NCBI RefSeq assembly: GCF_003255815.1
Contig: NC_037670.1
Location: forward strand, 61,020,960 to 61,084,959
Direction of reading: 5' to 3'
DNA length: 64,000 nucleotides
From: Theropithecus gelada
Taxonomy: Eukaryota; Chordata; Mammalia; Primates; Cercopithecidae
Shown: positions 11,993-24,479 of the stretch, piece by piece
Layout: each line of letters opens with the position of its first letter
Position numbering within the stretch: position 1 is the stretch's first letter
Made by a program: the position numbers and the translations under genes
The notes under the pieces: model-generated
Told to the model about the DNA's origin: nothing
The model's input: the letters and a program-made list of their open reading frames with translations, nothing else
Databases searched by the model: none

Positions 11993-12484
11993 AATCTCAA
12001 GACTTTACTGTGGATGTTTTTATTGTGGATGTTGTTCAAAGCATTGATGTAAATGCTGAAAATGAATACAAAGGGCATTATGGCCTTATTTGTATAGAGT
12101 TGAGTGTCAGAAAACACTTTGTAGAATACTAAGTTTTTACAAACGAGTTGGCTGACAGCAAAACAGTAATTTAAAATTTTAAAGCCTCCCTTTCCTTATT
12201 TTATAAAGCAGGATCAATAATACTTTCTCCTGAGAATGAGCGTGTGACAAACACCTGGTAAGGTAGGTAAGGAACTCAACATACTTCACTGGCAAATATT
12301 CATTCTTGTCCATTCTTGATTTCCCTAGATTTCCTTTTTCTAGAAGCATGCTGAGCCATACTTACCCTCTGGACTGAGGCCTGCATGCTAATGGGAGATG
12401 GCATCTGAAGGCCTTTATCTGGGGACTGTACTTCCCTTCCTCTTCAGTCTGCTCCAGACTCAGATGTCCCTCACTTTTATAAGC
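11993..12484. other. Unique DNA, nothing recognised
   Basis: AT-rich, with no repeat signature that I can name. It lies between the right TSD of the truncated L1 and the old LTR. Confidence 0.45.
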
Positions 12485-13386
12485 CAAAAATCAAATAAAA
12501 GTCCCCCAAATTACTGAATGGATCCCCTCTCAATGAAGGAGATTCGAAAGAAACCCGTGACACTAGTTCAGGTCATGACAGGAAGGGTGGGGTGGGGGTC
12601 AAACATACCTCACTGTGCCCTCTCTCTTATGAAGTTCAGGTACAAGTGACCAGCATTAAGATTAAAACAGAGATCCTAAGACTGACAGAACAGACTCTCT
12701 GTAACGATAAGATACCAGCTCCAACCTGACTCAGATATAAACATCACATGACAGGTTACAGGCCTAAAAGAAATAAAAGTATTTTACTCCAAAGTATATT
12801 TCTTTGACATATTTTGGAATGGCCATGAAAACCATCTCTTATAGGGAAAATTTACATTCCGTAGAGAATTCTCTACCGTTTCCAGGTATTTTCCTGACCT
12901 AGAAGAGAAAACTAAGAGTCTGACACCTTTTAAGGTCTGATAAGACATTTACCATCTATTCTTTCTGAAGCCTACAACCTGGAGGCCTTCTCTACATGAC
13001 AAGTACCTTGGTTTTCATGACCACCCCCGTACCCATCTTAAACCCAAGCATTTCTCTGCTGATTTCAACTCTTTAGGCAAAGCTTAGCTCTTTCAACCAA
13101 GTGCCAATCAGGAAATCTTTGGATCCATCTATGACTTGTAAGCCCAACCCTCGCTTTGACATGTCCAGCCTTTCCGGGCTGGACCAATGTGTACCTTCCA
13201 TGTATGGATTTATGTCTTTGCTTGTAACTTCTTTTCTCCTAAATTGTATGAAACCAAGCTGTAATCCAGCCACCTTGGGCACATGTTCTCAGGGTCTTTT
13301 GAGGCTGTGTCATGGGTCATGGTCCTCACATTTGTTTTAGAATAAACCTCTTCAAATATTTTACAGAGTTTATTTTTTCATCAACA
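12485..13386 (+). mobile_element. Old solo LTR of an endogenous retrovirus, family unassigned
   Basis: The 3' end is LTR-like: a CCACCTTGGGCACATGTTCT segment followed by an AATAAA signal at about 13,341-13,346 and an end in TCAACA at 13,386. The upstream body (GTGACACTAGTTCAGG, GTAACGATAAGATACC) fits an LTR of about 0.9 kb. The start is approximate. No internal retroviral sequence follows, so I call it a solo LTR. The subfamily is not determined. Confidence 0.55.
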
Positions 13387-14736
13387 CTCTTTTATATTTG
13401 ATGATTTTACATTTACAATTCTGTCTGATCTTGGAAATATACCATGGGTTATCAGACTATAATACTAAAAACGTAAGAAAACAGCATGTTTTCTACTGAA
13501 GGAAGCTATACTGTTGTTTATTTCACAAATTGTTCCAGATGTTCAACCTTTTCTTCTTAGTATTTAAGAAAGGTGTTCTTAGGAAAAGATTTTTGGCAAA
13601 AATGTTCTACTCTTCTTTCAGAGCTTATATTGCTATCTATATCTATCTTTTTCTTTTTCTATTTATCTATCTATTATCTATCTATCTTTTACAGACAGAG
13701 AAAAGAGAACAAATGTGTAAAGTTAAGTAAATGTACAAACCAGTATGTATTCATATTATTCATGGTTCCATATTCCCACATATGTAACTAATTTATAAAT
13801 CCCTAATTTTGCATGCCTTTTAATCACAATTTGCAACTATGTTTTTAGTTTTTTATCTTACATTTTATCATTGATTGCAAACTAGAGTTCATTCTAAATT
13901 TCTTCATGTATCCGGTGAAATATTTTTATCTTTGAAAATATACACTAATTGTATGAAAACTACATTTCTTGTTCTTGTATCAACACTTCAGCTACTCATA
14001 TTCAACTTTATGTGAAATAAGGCAAATCTGACTAAGTATTTAAATAATTGATGAAGATGAAATTGTTCCTGAAACGAATATGTTCTCTGTATGTCAAGTG
14101 TGTCTAAGCAGCATTCCTCAGTATTTCTCTGTCTTTTGAAGTTTGAAAATTCTGAATTAGGTTTACAAAGGCAGTTTATGAGGTAGCGACCCCATGTCTC
14201 AGTGTACTCAGAACAGCATTACTTTCTTGATCCACGAATGGATCTTCCTTGTTTTCTTCAAAGTCTGAAAAATAATTACACATTGACATATTATTTGTGT
14301 TCACACCTCCTTCCTCAAAATGACATTTTCAAAAGCAAACTGAATTCACAAGAGGTATGAACTGGAAAACATCCAGGTACATTTAGGCAAATTCTATAGA
14401 AAAGCGCCTGACAGACACACAAAGTTCCTATTGGGAGAAGTAGAATATGAATATGGGAAGATAAATTAAGGATATAGTTGGAAGCCTTACATTCCATGTT
14501 ATGAAGTATATAGCTTAGTTTTTAGAAGTAGAGTGATGTTACTATACATTAACAGTTTAATATGTTGAGCCGTTTTTGAGAGCTAAATATTTCAAATGTT
14601 TATTTCACTTAATAGGAAAATTATAATTAAAGTTTTGCTTCAGTAGGTTATAAAGGAAGTGAAGAATGAGATATAATTAAGAAGTGCAAAGGTTAGGCCT
14701 AGATAGCTGAAGAGGAATACTTGGCTGCAAGGTTAC
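13387..14736. other. AT-rich unique DNA with a TATC microsatellite
   Basis: No gene seen. Apart from the TATC/TTTC run at about 13,630-13,690, no repeat stands out. Confidence 0.5.
13630..13690. repeat. Imperfect (TATC)n microsatellite
   Basis: CTATCTATATCTATC and later CTATCTATTATCTATCTATC, interrupted by a TTTTCTTTTTC stretch. It is short and impure, so probably stable. Confidence 0.8.
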
Positions 14737-15098
14737 TGCCGTATGGTTTTAATGTTCTAGTGTCCCCCCAAAATTCATATGTCAGGACCTAATACCTAAT
14801 ATGAGAGTATTAAGATATGGAGCCCTTGTGAAGTGATAATTCATAAGGGCTGCATTCTCATGGATGGGATTAAAGCCCTTGTAAAGGAAGCTCAAGCACA
14901 CATCGTTACCCCCTTCTGCCATATGAGGATGCAGAAAGAAGGTACCATCTATGAAGCAGAGGTGCCTCACTGGACACTGAATTTCCTGGTGCCTTGATCT
15001 TGAACTTCCCAGCCTCCAGTACTGAAAATAATAAATTTCTGTTGTTTATAAATTGCCTAGGCTAAGGTATTTTGTTATAGCAGGCCAAATGGACAATA
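14737..15098 (+). mobile_element. MaLR-type LTR (MLT1/MST-like)
   Basis: Characteristic order on the plus strand: ATGGTTTTAATG start region, GTCCCCCCAAAATTCATATG, then TTGATCTTGAACTTCCCAGC, CTCCAGTACTG, an AATAAATTTCTGTTGTTTAT polyadenylation segment, and GGTATTTTGTTATAGCAG near the end. This is the layout of ERVL-MaLR LTRs, here about 360 bp and well diverged. Confidence 0.85.
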
Positions 15099-15170
15099 TA
15101 TCTACCATAATGCTAAATTAAAAGGGAATGACAATGCATGTTATAATCTAAAGAGATAAATCTACTTTTT

Positions 15171-15289
15171 GGCTAGGTGTGGTGGCTCACACCTGTAATC
15201 CTAGCACAGGAGGATCACTTGAGGCCAGGAGTTCAAGACCAGCCTGGGCAATATTGCAAGATCCTATCTCTAATTTATAAAAAAAGAAA
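15171..15289 (+). mobile_element. Deleted Alu monomer
   Basis: Starts GGCTAGGTGTGGTGGCTCAC, jumps from the CCTAGCAC box to AGGAGGATCACTTGAGGCCA and ends in an A-rich tail. About 25 bases of the usual left monomer are missing, and there is no right monomer. Confidence 0.88.
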
Positions 15290-15787
15290 TGACTTTGTAT
15301 TAGAAGAACAAGGAATGTACCATCAACTCTGAACAACTGAGTTATATATACAAAGGCCAACATTTATTCGAGCCTCAGGACGAACTAGAATCTGGACTTC
15401 TAATTCTCACTGGTGCTTGCTTTCTTTTTCTTTTCTTTTTTTTTTTTTTTTTTGTATTCTGGTTTAATTCTTGTTTCTTGCTGAGGAGGATTTCTTTACC
15501 ATAACATACAGAATATGTCCATCAACCATTCCTGTATTTTTCATCTTATGGCTTCAAGCACTAGATATACAAGCTTACTCTCTTGTTTCACTTCCAAAAC
15601 TCCCAGAGCCAGAGATGGGTTTTCAGTGTCACATGAAGCTAGTGTGACATGGATGCTCTGATAACACTAAATACATATTTAAGAAGTGGGAGATGAACAT
15701 GTAAGAAAGAGGTTTATATTGACATATATCTCCACTACAAGCAATCATGGGCATGATAAGCCCAGACACACATTGTACGATTCATTT
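15290..15787. other. Poly-T run followed by unidentified sequence
   Basis: A run of about 18 T at 15,435-15,453 follows TTTCTTTTTCTTTTC. Read on the minus strand, this would be a poly-A tail preceded by AATTAAACCAGAATAC, as at the 3' end of a retroposed transcript. I do not recognise the transcript and found no TSD. Confidence 0.3.
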
Positions 15788-15801
15788 AAGAAATATTTAC
15801 T

Positions 15802-16107
15802 GGCCGGGCACAGCGACTCACGCCGGTAGTCCCAGCACTTTGGGAGGCCGAGGCAGGCAGATCATCTGAGATCAGGAGTTTGGGATCACTCTGGCCAATA
15901 CGGTGAAACCCCGTCTCTATTAAAAATACAAAAATTAGCCGGGTGTGGTGGTGGAAGCCTATAATCCCTGCTACTTGGGAGGCTGAGGCAGAAGAATTAC
16001 TTGAACCCAGGAAGTGGAGATTGCAGTGAGCCAAGATCGCACCATTGCACGCCAGCCTAGGTGACAGAGTAAAACTCCATTTAAAAAAAAAAAAAAAAAA
16101 AGAAAGA
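15802..16107 (+). mobile_element. Alu SINE with clear TSD
   Basis: A full-length dimer starting GGCCGGGCACAGCGACTCAC and ending in an A run with AAAG interruptions. AAGAAATATTTACTG flanks it on both sides (15,788-15,802 and 16,108-16,122), a perfect TSD. Confidence 0.97.
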
Positions 16108-19053
16108 AAGAAATATTTACTGAGTGACTATTATGTCACATACTATGATAGGTAATGGGTATACCACACTACATAAGACAGAATCCCTGGTACAGCATAT
16201 ATTATATTTAAAAATAACACTGGATTATGTCTATACTTAATGTTTAGGGTTGTGAGAATTAAATGAGTTTATATATGTAAGGCATTTTAAGTGCCTGCCA
16301 CAGTAAATACAACTCATGTGATGGCTATTAGTGTAGGCATTAATATCAAATGGCCAAATGTTCAGCAAAAGAAATTTCTGTCTCCTATGAGCCTGGAGAG
16401 ATTCTGAGAGATCTCAAGTGGCTTCAGCCTGTACTACCAAGGCAATCATTTCTAATCAACAATCTTGTAGTTACCAGGGAAGGAAAATTGAATCAAGTCA
16501 TTTTACTTTAAAAGGTGAAATTGTCTACCCATTTAACACATTGTGGGATGTTTTATGTATTGGTAGGAATCTTTGTTTATAATAAACGGAAATGCACTTC
16601 AGAGAACTTGAGCGATGTGGGTACTTGGGAGACATGGGGTTCTTATAACTAAGAAAAAGGGCCGCTGAAGAATAAGAATTCAGAAAGACCCAGAGCAGAA
16701 CATAAAATCTGGGTAGCCAAGCTGGTGGGCAGGTTCTTGAGGGACTGGCATGCATCAGATTGAGTCAACCTGGCCCCTGTTGCTGCTGGTGTCTCAGCCT
16801 GAGGTGCAGGCCTCTAAAGGGAGGAATAGGGTTCGCACAGCACCCCATCCATGTGCCTCCCTGGTGGCCAGGGCCCCTCAGTGGAATCGGTTCCCAAGAA
16901 TATGTTGAGTAGCTGGGGCAAAAGTAGGAAATTTTATACTTTCTAGAAAAAGAGAAAACGATTTTGGAGCAAGAAAGTGAGAAATATCTAGTATAAAATA
17001 TGAAGACTCAATGTCTGAGATTTCTGAAAGTCCTGTAGACTGTATAAGAAAGAATATACTATAATAACATCTAATTCTTTTTTCAAGCATATTCTAAATA
17101 ATGCCATTCTGCAATATTCCTAAACCACAATTATTGGTGGTTAATATTTTTACTTTTTATTTTTAAGAGCTGTCCTTTTAGAAAAACAAAAATCACTAAA
17201 TTATAACCTAAATGTTTGATCTCTGCTACCTGTGTCTCTAAGGACACAATCTGAATGACTCTTAAACAGAATGAAGATCTGGGTGAATAATTTATATGTG
17301 GAAATAAAAGCAAAATCATTTTTCACAGTGCAATCTATATTAAACGCATGTCATTATTGGTAAGACACACCAATTGTCACTACTCTGTATGAAAACAGGT
17401 TTTAGATCCTTTTATAATATCTCTTACTACGAGGCTGTCATTTTTCAAAACAAAACCAAAGAAAATGGAAAAAACAAAGTGTATGTTCACTTGCAAACTT
17501 CAAGTGCAGTCCAGATCCTGAAGTTGGTTAAGTGTGTTTTCCCTTCTATCACCTAGAATATGTTCCCTCAATAACCATTAGCAGATGTTACTTAGTATTC
17601 ACACTTAGCAGTTCTTCTGAAAAATGATGGTTTTAGTGTTTTCCATTTCACTGGAATTCCCATTATATATCTGCAAGAAAATGTAAACTCCTGTGTCATG
17701 ATAGATGACTCAGTCAATCAACATTAAGCACTTATGCACTCAGAAAAGAAACTGAGTTTGTACTTGGGTAGAGATGGAAGGACTTGCCAGCCCAGTGAAT
17801 GATCATCAAATCCGTCTCTGTCTCCCTAATGCCAGGACTCAGAAAGGAGATATTGACCCATAACTTTTCCCACTCCAGACACAGACAAAGGTGGTTTCGA
17901 GATGGTATGTGCATACCCAAGTTTTCACTTTTCTTCTTTTTGTATTCAGTTGAATAACACATACTGTGTCCCTTATCGCAATAGCAAAACAGCATTTAAA
18001 GAGTACACAGATCCCCAGGCATGAGCAAAGTTAGCCTTTAAGGTGCCATAAAATATATATGGCTCCAGACATTTAAAGTGTCCCTGGGGTAAGAAAAAAT
18101 GCAGAGCAGGATTAAAACCATTCACTGAATCCTGAACATTTCTCTCCTGTCTGCATGCCATTGCTCTGTCAGGGTTTCACACCCCACAGTTCTGCTCCAG
18201 TTCCTGGGTCCTGAGGTCAAGTCAGAAAGGTCAAAATTACAGAGGAAACTTATATGATGCAGAATAAATACAGTAGTTGATCAATAAAATTTATTGAGAA
18301 TCTACTCTGCCAGACTGTAATAAAAGAAGGAGCTATGACCTTCTTACAGTTAATGGGCCAACAGGAAAGACAAGCTGAAAACTATACAATGGCAAACTGT
18401 AATGCAACAATAAATAACATAGACTTCTGTTTACATATCCTATCTCCAGGGCATACACAAGGACAATCATCTGGTGCAATAGAGGGATAACTTTACCCTG
18501 TTGGAAGCAATGAGGCATTGTGTCACAGAGGAGCCGAGATTTAAGGATGGTCAGAAATTAACTAGGCGAGCTAGTTTGAGAAAAAGAATTCTGGCGAGTG
18601 GGAAGTGCATGCATGGGGTTATGAATACAGAAGACAACAATGAACATAAAGCCTTTGTAGAAAAAACAAAAACAAAAGCTGGCCTCAATGTGCATCTGTG
18701 TTATAAGCCAAAGAAGCACGTAAACCAAGAACACTGATGAAATCAATGTGATTGGAAATCTAGGAAGATAAAAGTCTAGACTCAGTGCAAGCAGAAACAA
18801 GGTAAGGTACAGGTACCATAAATTTTGAACTGGGAAGATAGACTTTTATATCTGGAATTTTAGTAACTGCAGGCTTTTCACATGAGATACCCAATCAAGC
18901 AGAGGAATGACTAAAAAGGCACACCTGAACTTTATGTCCTCTGCCAGTTACCGTGTTAATCTTTTCCATCTGTATCTAAGCCCTTGGAAAGACAATCTTT
19001 AGTAACTGCATCAATGATATCAACCCAATGTATTCTTCATTTTATTTTGACAG

Positions 19054-19104
19054 AATAAGAATATGCAAGAATGCAAAGACAATTGGAAAGAAGATGGCAA
19101 AGAG
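19054..19104 (+). other. Exon-like 51-nt segment with splice-site consensus
   Basis: TTCATTTTATTTTGACAG is followed by 51 nt open in one frame (17 codons, no stop) and then GAG/GTAGGT, a good donor match. The length is a multiple of three. Nothing else marks it as coding, and such triplets occur by chance in long DNA, so this is a candidate only. Confidence 0.2.
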
Positions 19105-20589
19105 GTAGGTGGCTTAGGGGTTACTAAGTAGCTGGATCAGTTTTGGTTGCTGCTTCAGATCTGTTCTCCTTTTCCCACCCAGCTCTGTAGCCTCAGGCTG
19201 AATTGTATCCCCAAATCAACAGAACACTTCCCTTTTGGCTTTTGCTTAGGTTCAGCCTAAAAATATCATAAGCAGAAAGGAGAAAGATTGAGGTCCAGGT
19301 TTCCATTCTTCTTTCTCCATCCATGATGGGTTACCTCAGGCTGGGTTATTTGACCAAAACTTATTGATTCTACCAAGAGATTCTCTTAAATACCCCTGTG
19401 CTACCTCTTTCTTCTTCTCTCTTTGCTGGTAACTACTGTCTCCCCCCAAGCTTCTAGGCTTGGGCTGGTGATGGTGTGTAGTGCCCTGCTCCTTCCAGTC
19501 CTGGGAAGGCAATGCTTTGTGTTCCTTCTCCCTTGAGAACTACTTTCAAATAGATCCCTGATTTTCCCCAAATCATCCAAACTGAGCATGCCATTTGTTA
19601 TCTTGTCAGGACCCTGACTGGTTGGTCATTGGTACCAGGAGTGGTGTGAGGAAAAAGGCTCTTAGAGCATTCTGTGATTGAGTTCATCCCCACTGGAGAT
19701 ATGCAGGGTAGCCACCTGGTTGGATGGGGGTGGGGCACAGATATCCTGTCCTGCAGTAGAGTCTCGCTTGGGATGGAGAGCAGGAGAGGACCATGGCCTG
19801 CAGAGATGAAGCGCCTGAGGTCATCGGTCACTTTGGAATGCAAAGTGATTTGGAAGGCAGGGACTCAGCTGGTATTTTGATGGCTCTATGATGCAAGGAA
19901 CTGAGAAAGGTAAAACTGTTGAACATTTGACGGATAATACACAGGAAAAATTAATAACCTTCCATGACAGATTTGAAAGAGTTCCTCATCCCCCTCAGTT
20001 TGAGGACAGACATAGGTGAAGACCAAGCTGAGGGCCTGATGTAAAGGTTGTTTACACTCTGAAAATAGCACTAGTGGGCCTAACGTGAGGGATGGGAACA
20101 TATAAGCAGACGCCTAAGAGTCTGAGAAATTCAAACTTTGGTCTCCCTGGGGAAGCAGTCCTCTGCATAAGTGAATTCCAGCTGTCTTTCCTGGGCACTT
20201 GCTTACAGGAAGCTTCTGAAGACCCTGAGCTACCACCACTGTTGCTTTGAGGCCCACGGTGAGATATAGGTCCCTTCATAAGTCAGGGAGGAAAACGTAA
20301 GACCTTCTGTAGGAGGAGCTCACCCACACTCCAAAAAGCTTATAGTCCTGTATAGATTCTGTATAGATTCAGCAGTCTGCAGAGTATATATGGTAGCAGG
20401 TCCTAAAAGAACTATGACAATAGCAGGCCAGATGGGACTCGATTAACGAAAATGAGCACATTCCTTTTGGATTTAAGGTTCAACGTGTTAAATGAAGCCC
20501 ATGATGGTGGCACTGACTTTCTGTGCTTGCGGAATTGAAACCCAGATGCAATACTTTCATAAAAGAAGTAGGCTGACAAGCGGAGCACA

Positions 20590-21260
20590 CTAGAGAAGCC
20601 TCAGTTGTCAACCTACTTCTTTAATGAAAGGAGTCAAAGTTTCTGGAGTGTTAGCAACCAGGTTCTTTTCTGCCTGCATGCAACAAGCCAATCACTGTGG
20701 CTACTAGTTTTTGAAACAGAGAAAAGATTTTATTCACAAGGCTGCCATGTGAGGAGATGCAAGAACAAATCTGAAATCCACCTCCCTGAAAATAGGGTTT
20801 TGGGGTAGTAAGGGATAAAGAGCCATTCTAAAGTGTGGGCAAAGATGATTGGTGGGTAGGAAAGATGAGATAATCGGGGTTTCTGTGCAAGTGTAACCAA
20901 GCCACATGGTTTGTCACCGGATTCGGCTACATGAAATAGTGGCATAAGCATGACCTGAGGGTGGCATTTTTAGCCCTCTGAGGTTAAAAGGTCACTCTTC
21001 AAGCACCCCAGCAGGCCCAGGTAAAGGTTGGTGGCCTCAAGCAGCTTAAACTGAACAAGAGCTGCCCCCTAGTTCCTGAAAAATAACTTTGAGCAACTGT
21101 TACTATAGTGACCCACAGTCAGGTATCTATAAGGAGGGTAATGGAATTTTAGGATCAACTGGAAGTAGGCAATTAAAAGCAAGTAAGGCAGGTTAGCTTT
21201 GGTGGCTTAATTAGGTGAGCTTTCAGTTTCAGGAGAAAGCATTTTTTAAAAGGATTCGGT
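20590..21260 (-). other. Possible old LTR, minus strand
   Basis: The complement of GAATAAAATCTTTTCTCTG at 20,718-20,736 resembles an LTR polyadenylation/U5 region. The flanking sequence to 21,260 has no other identity that I can name. Boundaries and class are guesses. Confidence 0.25.
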
Positions 21261-21380
21261 GCAAACTCTCACCCCTCCGGTCATCACAATCTTCAGGAGG
21301 GCCCCAAAGGCACTCCTCCCTTCCTTGATGCAAAAATGCTTTAGTGAGGAGAGTACCAGCATTCTTAAAAAGGTCTTGTC

Positions 21381-21701
21381 TGCTGGGCAGGGTGGCTCAC
21401 GCCTGTAATCCCAGCACTTTGGGAGGCCGAGGCAGGTGGATCACGAGGTCAGGAGATTGAGACCATCCTGGTTACCATGGTGAAACCCCATCTCTACTAA
21501 AAATACAAAAAAAAAAAAAAAAAAAAAAATTAGCCAGCTTGGTGGCAGGTGCCTGTAGTCCCAACTACTCAGGAGGCTGAGGCAGGAGAATGGCGTGAAC
21601 CAGGAAGGCAAAGCTTGCAGTGAGCTGAGATCACACCACTGCACTCCAGCTTGGGCAACAGAGCGAGATTCTGTCTCAAAGAAAAAAAAAAAAAAAAAAA
21701 A
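21381..21701 (+). mobile_element. Alu SINE
   Basis: A complete Alu with a very long middle A run (about 21) and a long poly-A tail. It retains GGAGAATGGCGTGAAC, a Y/S-type right monomer. AAAAAGGTCTTGTC (21,367-21,380) and AAAGAGGTTTTGTC after the tail look like a diverged TSD, which is also similar to the right flank of the neighbouring L1. Confidence 0.95.
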
Positions 21702-21709
21702 GAGGTTTT

Positions 21710-22964
21710 GTCCAGGGTTTTTATGGTTTGGGATTTACATTTAGGTCTTTAATCTATCTTAAGTTAATCTTTGTATAAGGTTTAAGGAAGGGGTCCCGTT
21801 TCTGTTTTCTGCATATGGCTAGCCAGTTTTCCCAGCAACATTTATTAAATAGGGAATCCTTTCCCCATTGCATCCAGGACATAGACATGGGCAAAGACTT
21901 CGTGACGAAAATACCAAAAGCAATTGCAGCGAAAGCCAAAATTGACAAATGGGATCTAATTAAGCTAAAGAACTTCTGTACAGCAAAAGAAACTACCATC
22001 AGAGCGAACAGGCAGCCTACAGAATGGGAGAAAATTTTTGCAGTCTACCTATCTGACAAAGGTCTAATATCCAGAATCTACAAGGAACTTAAACAAATTT
22101 ACAAGAAGAAAAACAAACAACCCCATCAAAAAGTGGGCAAAGGATATGAACAGAGACTTCTCAAAAGAAGACATTTATATGGCCAGCAAGCATATGAAAA
22201 ACAGCTCATCATCACTGATCATTAGAGAAATGCAAATCAAAACCACAATGAGATACCATCTCATGCCAGTCAGAATGGTGATTATTAAAATGTCAATAAA
22301 CAATAGATGCTGGTGAGGCTGTGGAGAAATAGGAACACTTTTATGTTGTTGGTGGGAATGTAAATTAGTTCAGCCACTATGGAAGACAGTGTGGCAATTC
22401 TTCAAGAATCAAGAACCAGAAATATGATTTGATCAGCAATCCCATTACTGGGTATATACCCAAAGGAATATAAATCATTCTACTATAAAGACACATGCAC
22501 ATGTATGTTTATTGCAGCACTATTTACAATAGCAAAGACGTAGAACCAACCCAATGTCCATCAATGATAGACTGGATAAAGAAAGTACATAGCCACCATG
22601 GAATACTATGCAGCCATAAAAAAGAATGGCATTATGTCCTTTGCAGGGTCATGGATGAAGCTGGAAGCCATCATCCTCAACAAGCTAACACAAGAACAGA
22701 AAACCAAATAGCACATATTTTCACTCATAAGTGGGAGTTAAACAATGAGAACATATGGACACAGGGAGGAGAACAACATACACTGGGGCCTGTCGGGGGT
22801 TGCGGAGGCAGGGGAAGGGAGAGCATTAGGACAAATACCTAATGCATGTGGGGTTTAAAACCTACGTGACAGGTACAGCAAACAACTATGTCACATGTAT
22901 ACGTGTGTAACAAACCTGCATGTTCTTCACTTGTATCCTGGAACTTAAAATAAAATTTTAAAAA
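21710..22964 (+). mobile_element. L1 with 5' inversion (twin-priming product)
   Basis: Bases 21,710 to about 21,869 are L1 ORF2 in minus orientation. From about 21,870 to 22,964 the same element continues in plus orientation to its 3' UTR and A-rich tail. The two parts meet within ORF2, about two dozen bases of consensus apart. AAAAAGTTGTTGTC after the tail resembles AAAAAGGTCTTGTC left of the adjacent Alu, so the Alu may have landed in this L1's left TSD. Divergence suggests an older primate L1 than those at 2.3 and 35.9 kb. Confidence 0.93.
21815..22842 (+). pseudogene. Fragment of L1 ORF2 C-terminal half
   Basis: The plus-strand frame after the inversion junction reads GKDFVTKIPKAIAAKAKIDK and continues to NRQPTEWEKIF. 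Later pieces continue to the C-terminus (22,495-22,842) in shifted frames. The first residues of the open frame come from the inverted part read in the wrong strand and are not L1 protein. Confidence 0.85.
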
Positions 22965-22969
22965 GTTGT

Positions 22970-24479
22970 TGTCATATATAGCTCTGAATGAGGAATTAAT
23001 GCGGAGAATGCTGAAAATGGAGTTAGATTCTATAGTTGTGAAGTAGGTTCACTGTTCACAGATTACCAATCTGTAATTTCTACCACTTGCCTGCATTCAA
23101 TGAGACAGAACACTCACACAACCAGTTAAGGAAGCCACTTAATTACTCAAGGAAGCAAGAAATAAAAGAATCTTAGAATTGATGACAAGTCAGTCTTTCA
23201 GGACTCATAAAAATGCAGGGTAAATGGAGTATTGTCTGACATGCCCCATGTCACACTAAGTGATGCTGAATGCATTCTACTCTAGGTTTTTATACACTGA
23301 AGTCCCTTGATTTCAATGGGCTAAAGCACTGCAAGACACAATTTTCTTGACGGAGTAGGAATGGATCTCAGTCTGTTCTGAACAGATCCTCCTTCTCAGG
23401 CTGTTTCATGCTCAGCACATTTTATCATTGTTCTAAGAACTACAAGTGGGAAAGGCTGACTTATATGAACATTAGTTGACTATCTGATGTTCTGGCTTCT
23501 CATTTGCTTTAGCCAATAAGAGGTCAAGCAGAAGATTGGAGTGAGGTGGGAGGCTGACCTATTGAAGCCTTTGGTCTTCTACGTGTGTGACTCTGAGCTG
23601 GCTGCACTCCTCAGCCAGGGTTAAAGCTTCTGTTAGACACTCCTCTGCACACATCTCTGTCATTCCAGGCTCTGGCATCTGCTCCTTCCAATCCCTTCTG
23701 GTCTCCTGTGCAGCAGTATCCCTACAATACTTCACTATTTCTTTTGGTTTCTCCATATCTTGCATACCTCTTTAGCTCCTTAATTAAGCCCTCCTCAAAT
23801 TACCAAGTTTAAATGTAATGTCTGTTCTGTTCGGTTTTTCAGTATCTATGATTGCTACAAAGAAATAAGCAAGCCAATTCCTAACTTCCCAGCAGGGAAA
23901 TCTACAAAGCATTGATGTATAGAACAGAGTCCTCAAAGACCCAGGAATTGGCAGGAGCACTTACCAGTGGGATTAGTACTGATGGGGTGGGGATGAAAAA
24001 GTAAGTTACAGTGAGTATAAATGGCTTGAAAGGACTTTAAATGCTAATGCCCTCCTCCAGTTCCTTTCAGCTAAGTGACCTGCCAACCCCTTGCCAACCC
24101 TGAATTTTTGATTCCTCAATGGAACAGAAGGTCTCTGGGCTGAAAAAAAAAGCTGGCACAATTGAAAGTGCTGATACCATGACCAAAAAGAGGAGTCCTG
24201 GGAATTTTCCTCAACTGAATCCTTAATAAAGAGCCCCTTTATACCTCTTTCTCCATTCTACCCAAGCATGCTGATCGTCAATTCTTTATCTTTGAGTCAA
24301 ATGCTGTAACAATTTTTCTCTGGGTAATCTAACCATCTGAAGGGCAATGAATACAAAATAGAAATGAGAGTTCGCCAACAAATAGCCCATGCTTACTTTT
24401 TCACAGTAAAGCTCAGGTTGCACAAACTGCACATACAAGATCTGAGCTGACAGTCACTGTTTTGTTGCTCTCCAGTATA
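22970..24479. other. Unassigned DNA between L1 copies
   Basis: No gene recognised. Short overlapping frames on both strands at about 23,559-23,775 look like antisense shadows of one old repeat or random sequence. Confidence 0.45.

Larger units (their letters stand above)
16123..21366. other. Longest largely repeat-free stretch
   Basis: About 5.2 kb without a clear young repeat and without a long open frame. Two items are listed separately: an exon-like 51-nt segment at 19,054-19,104 and a possible minus-strand LTR at about 20,590-21,260. Otherwise I see ordinary AT-rich intergenic or intronic DNA. Confidence 0.5.
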
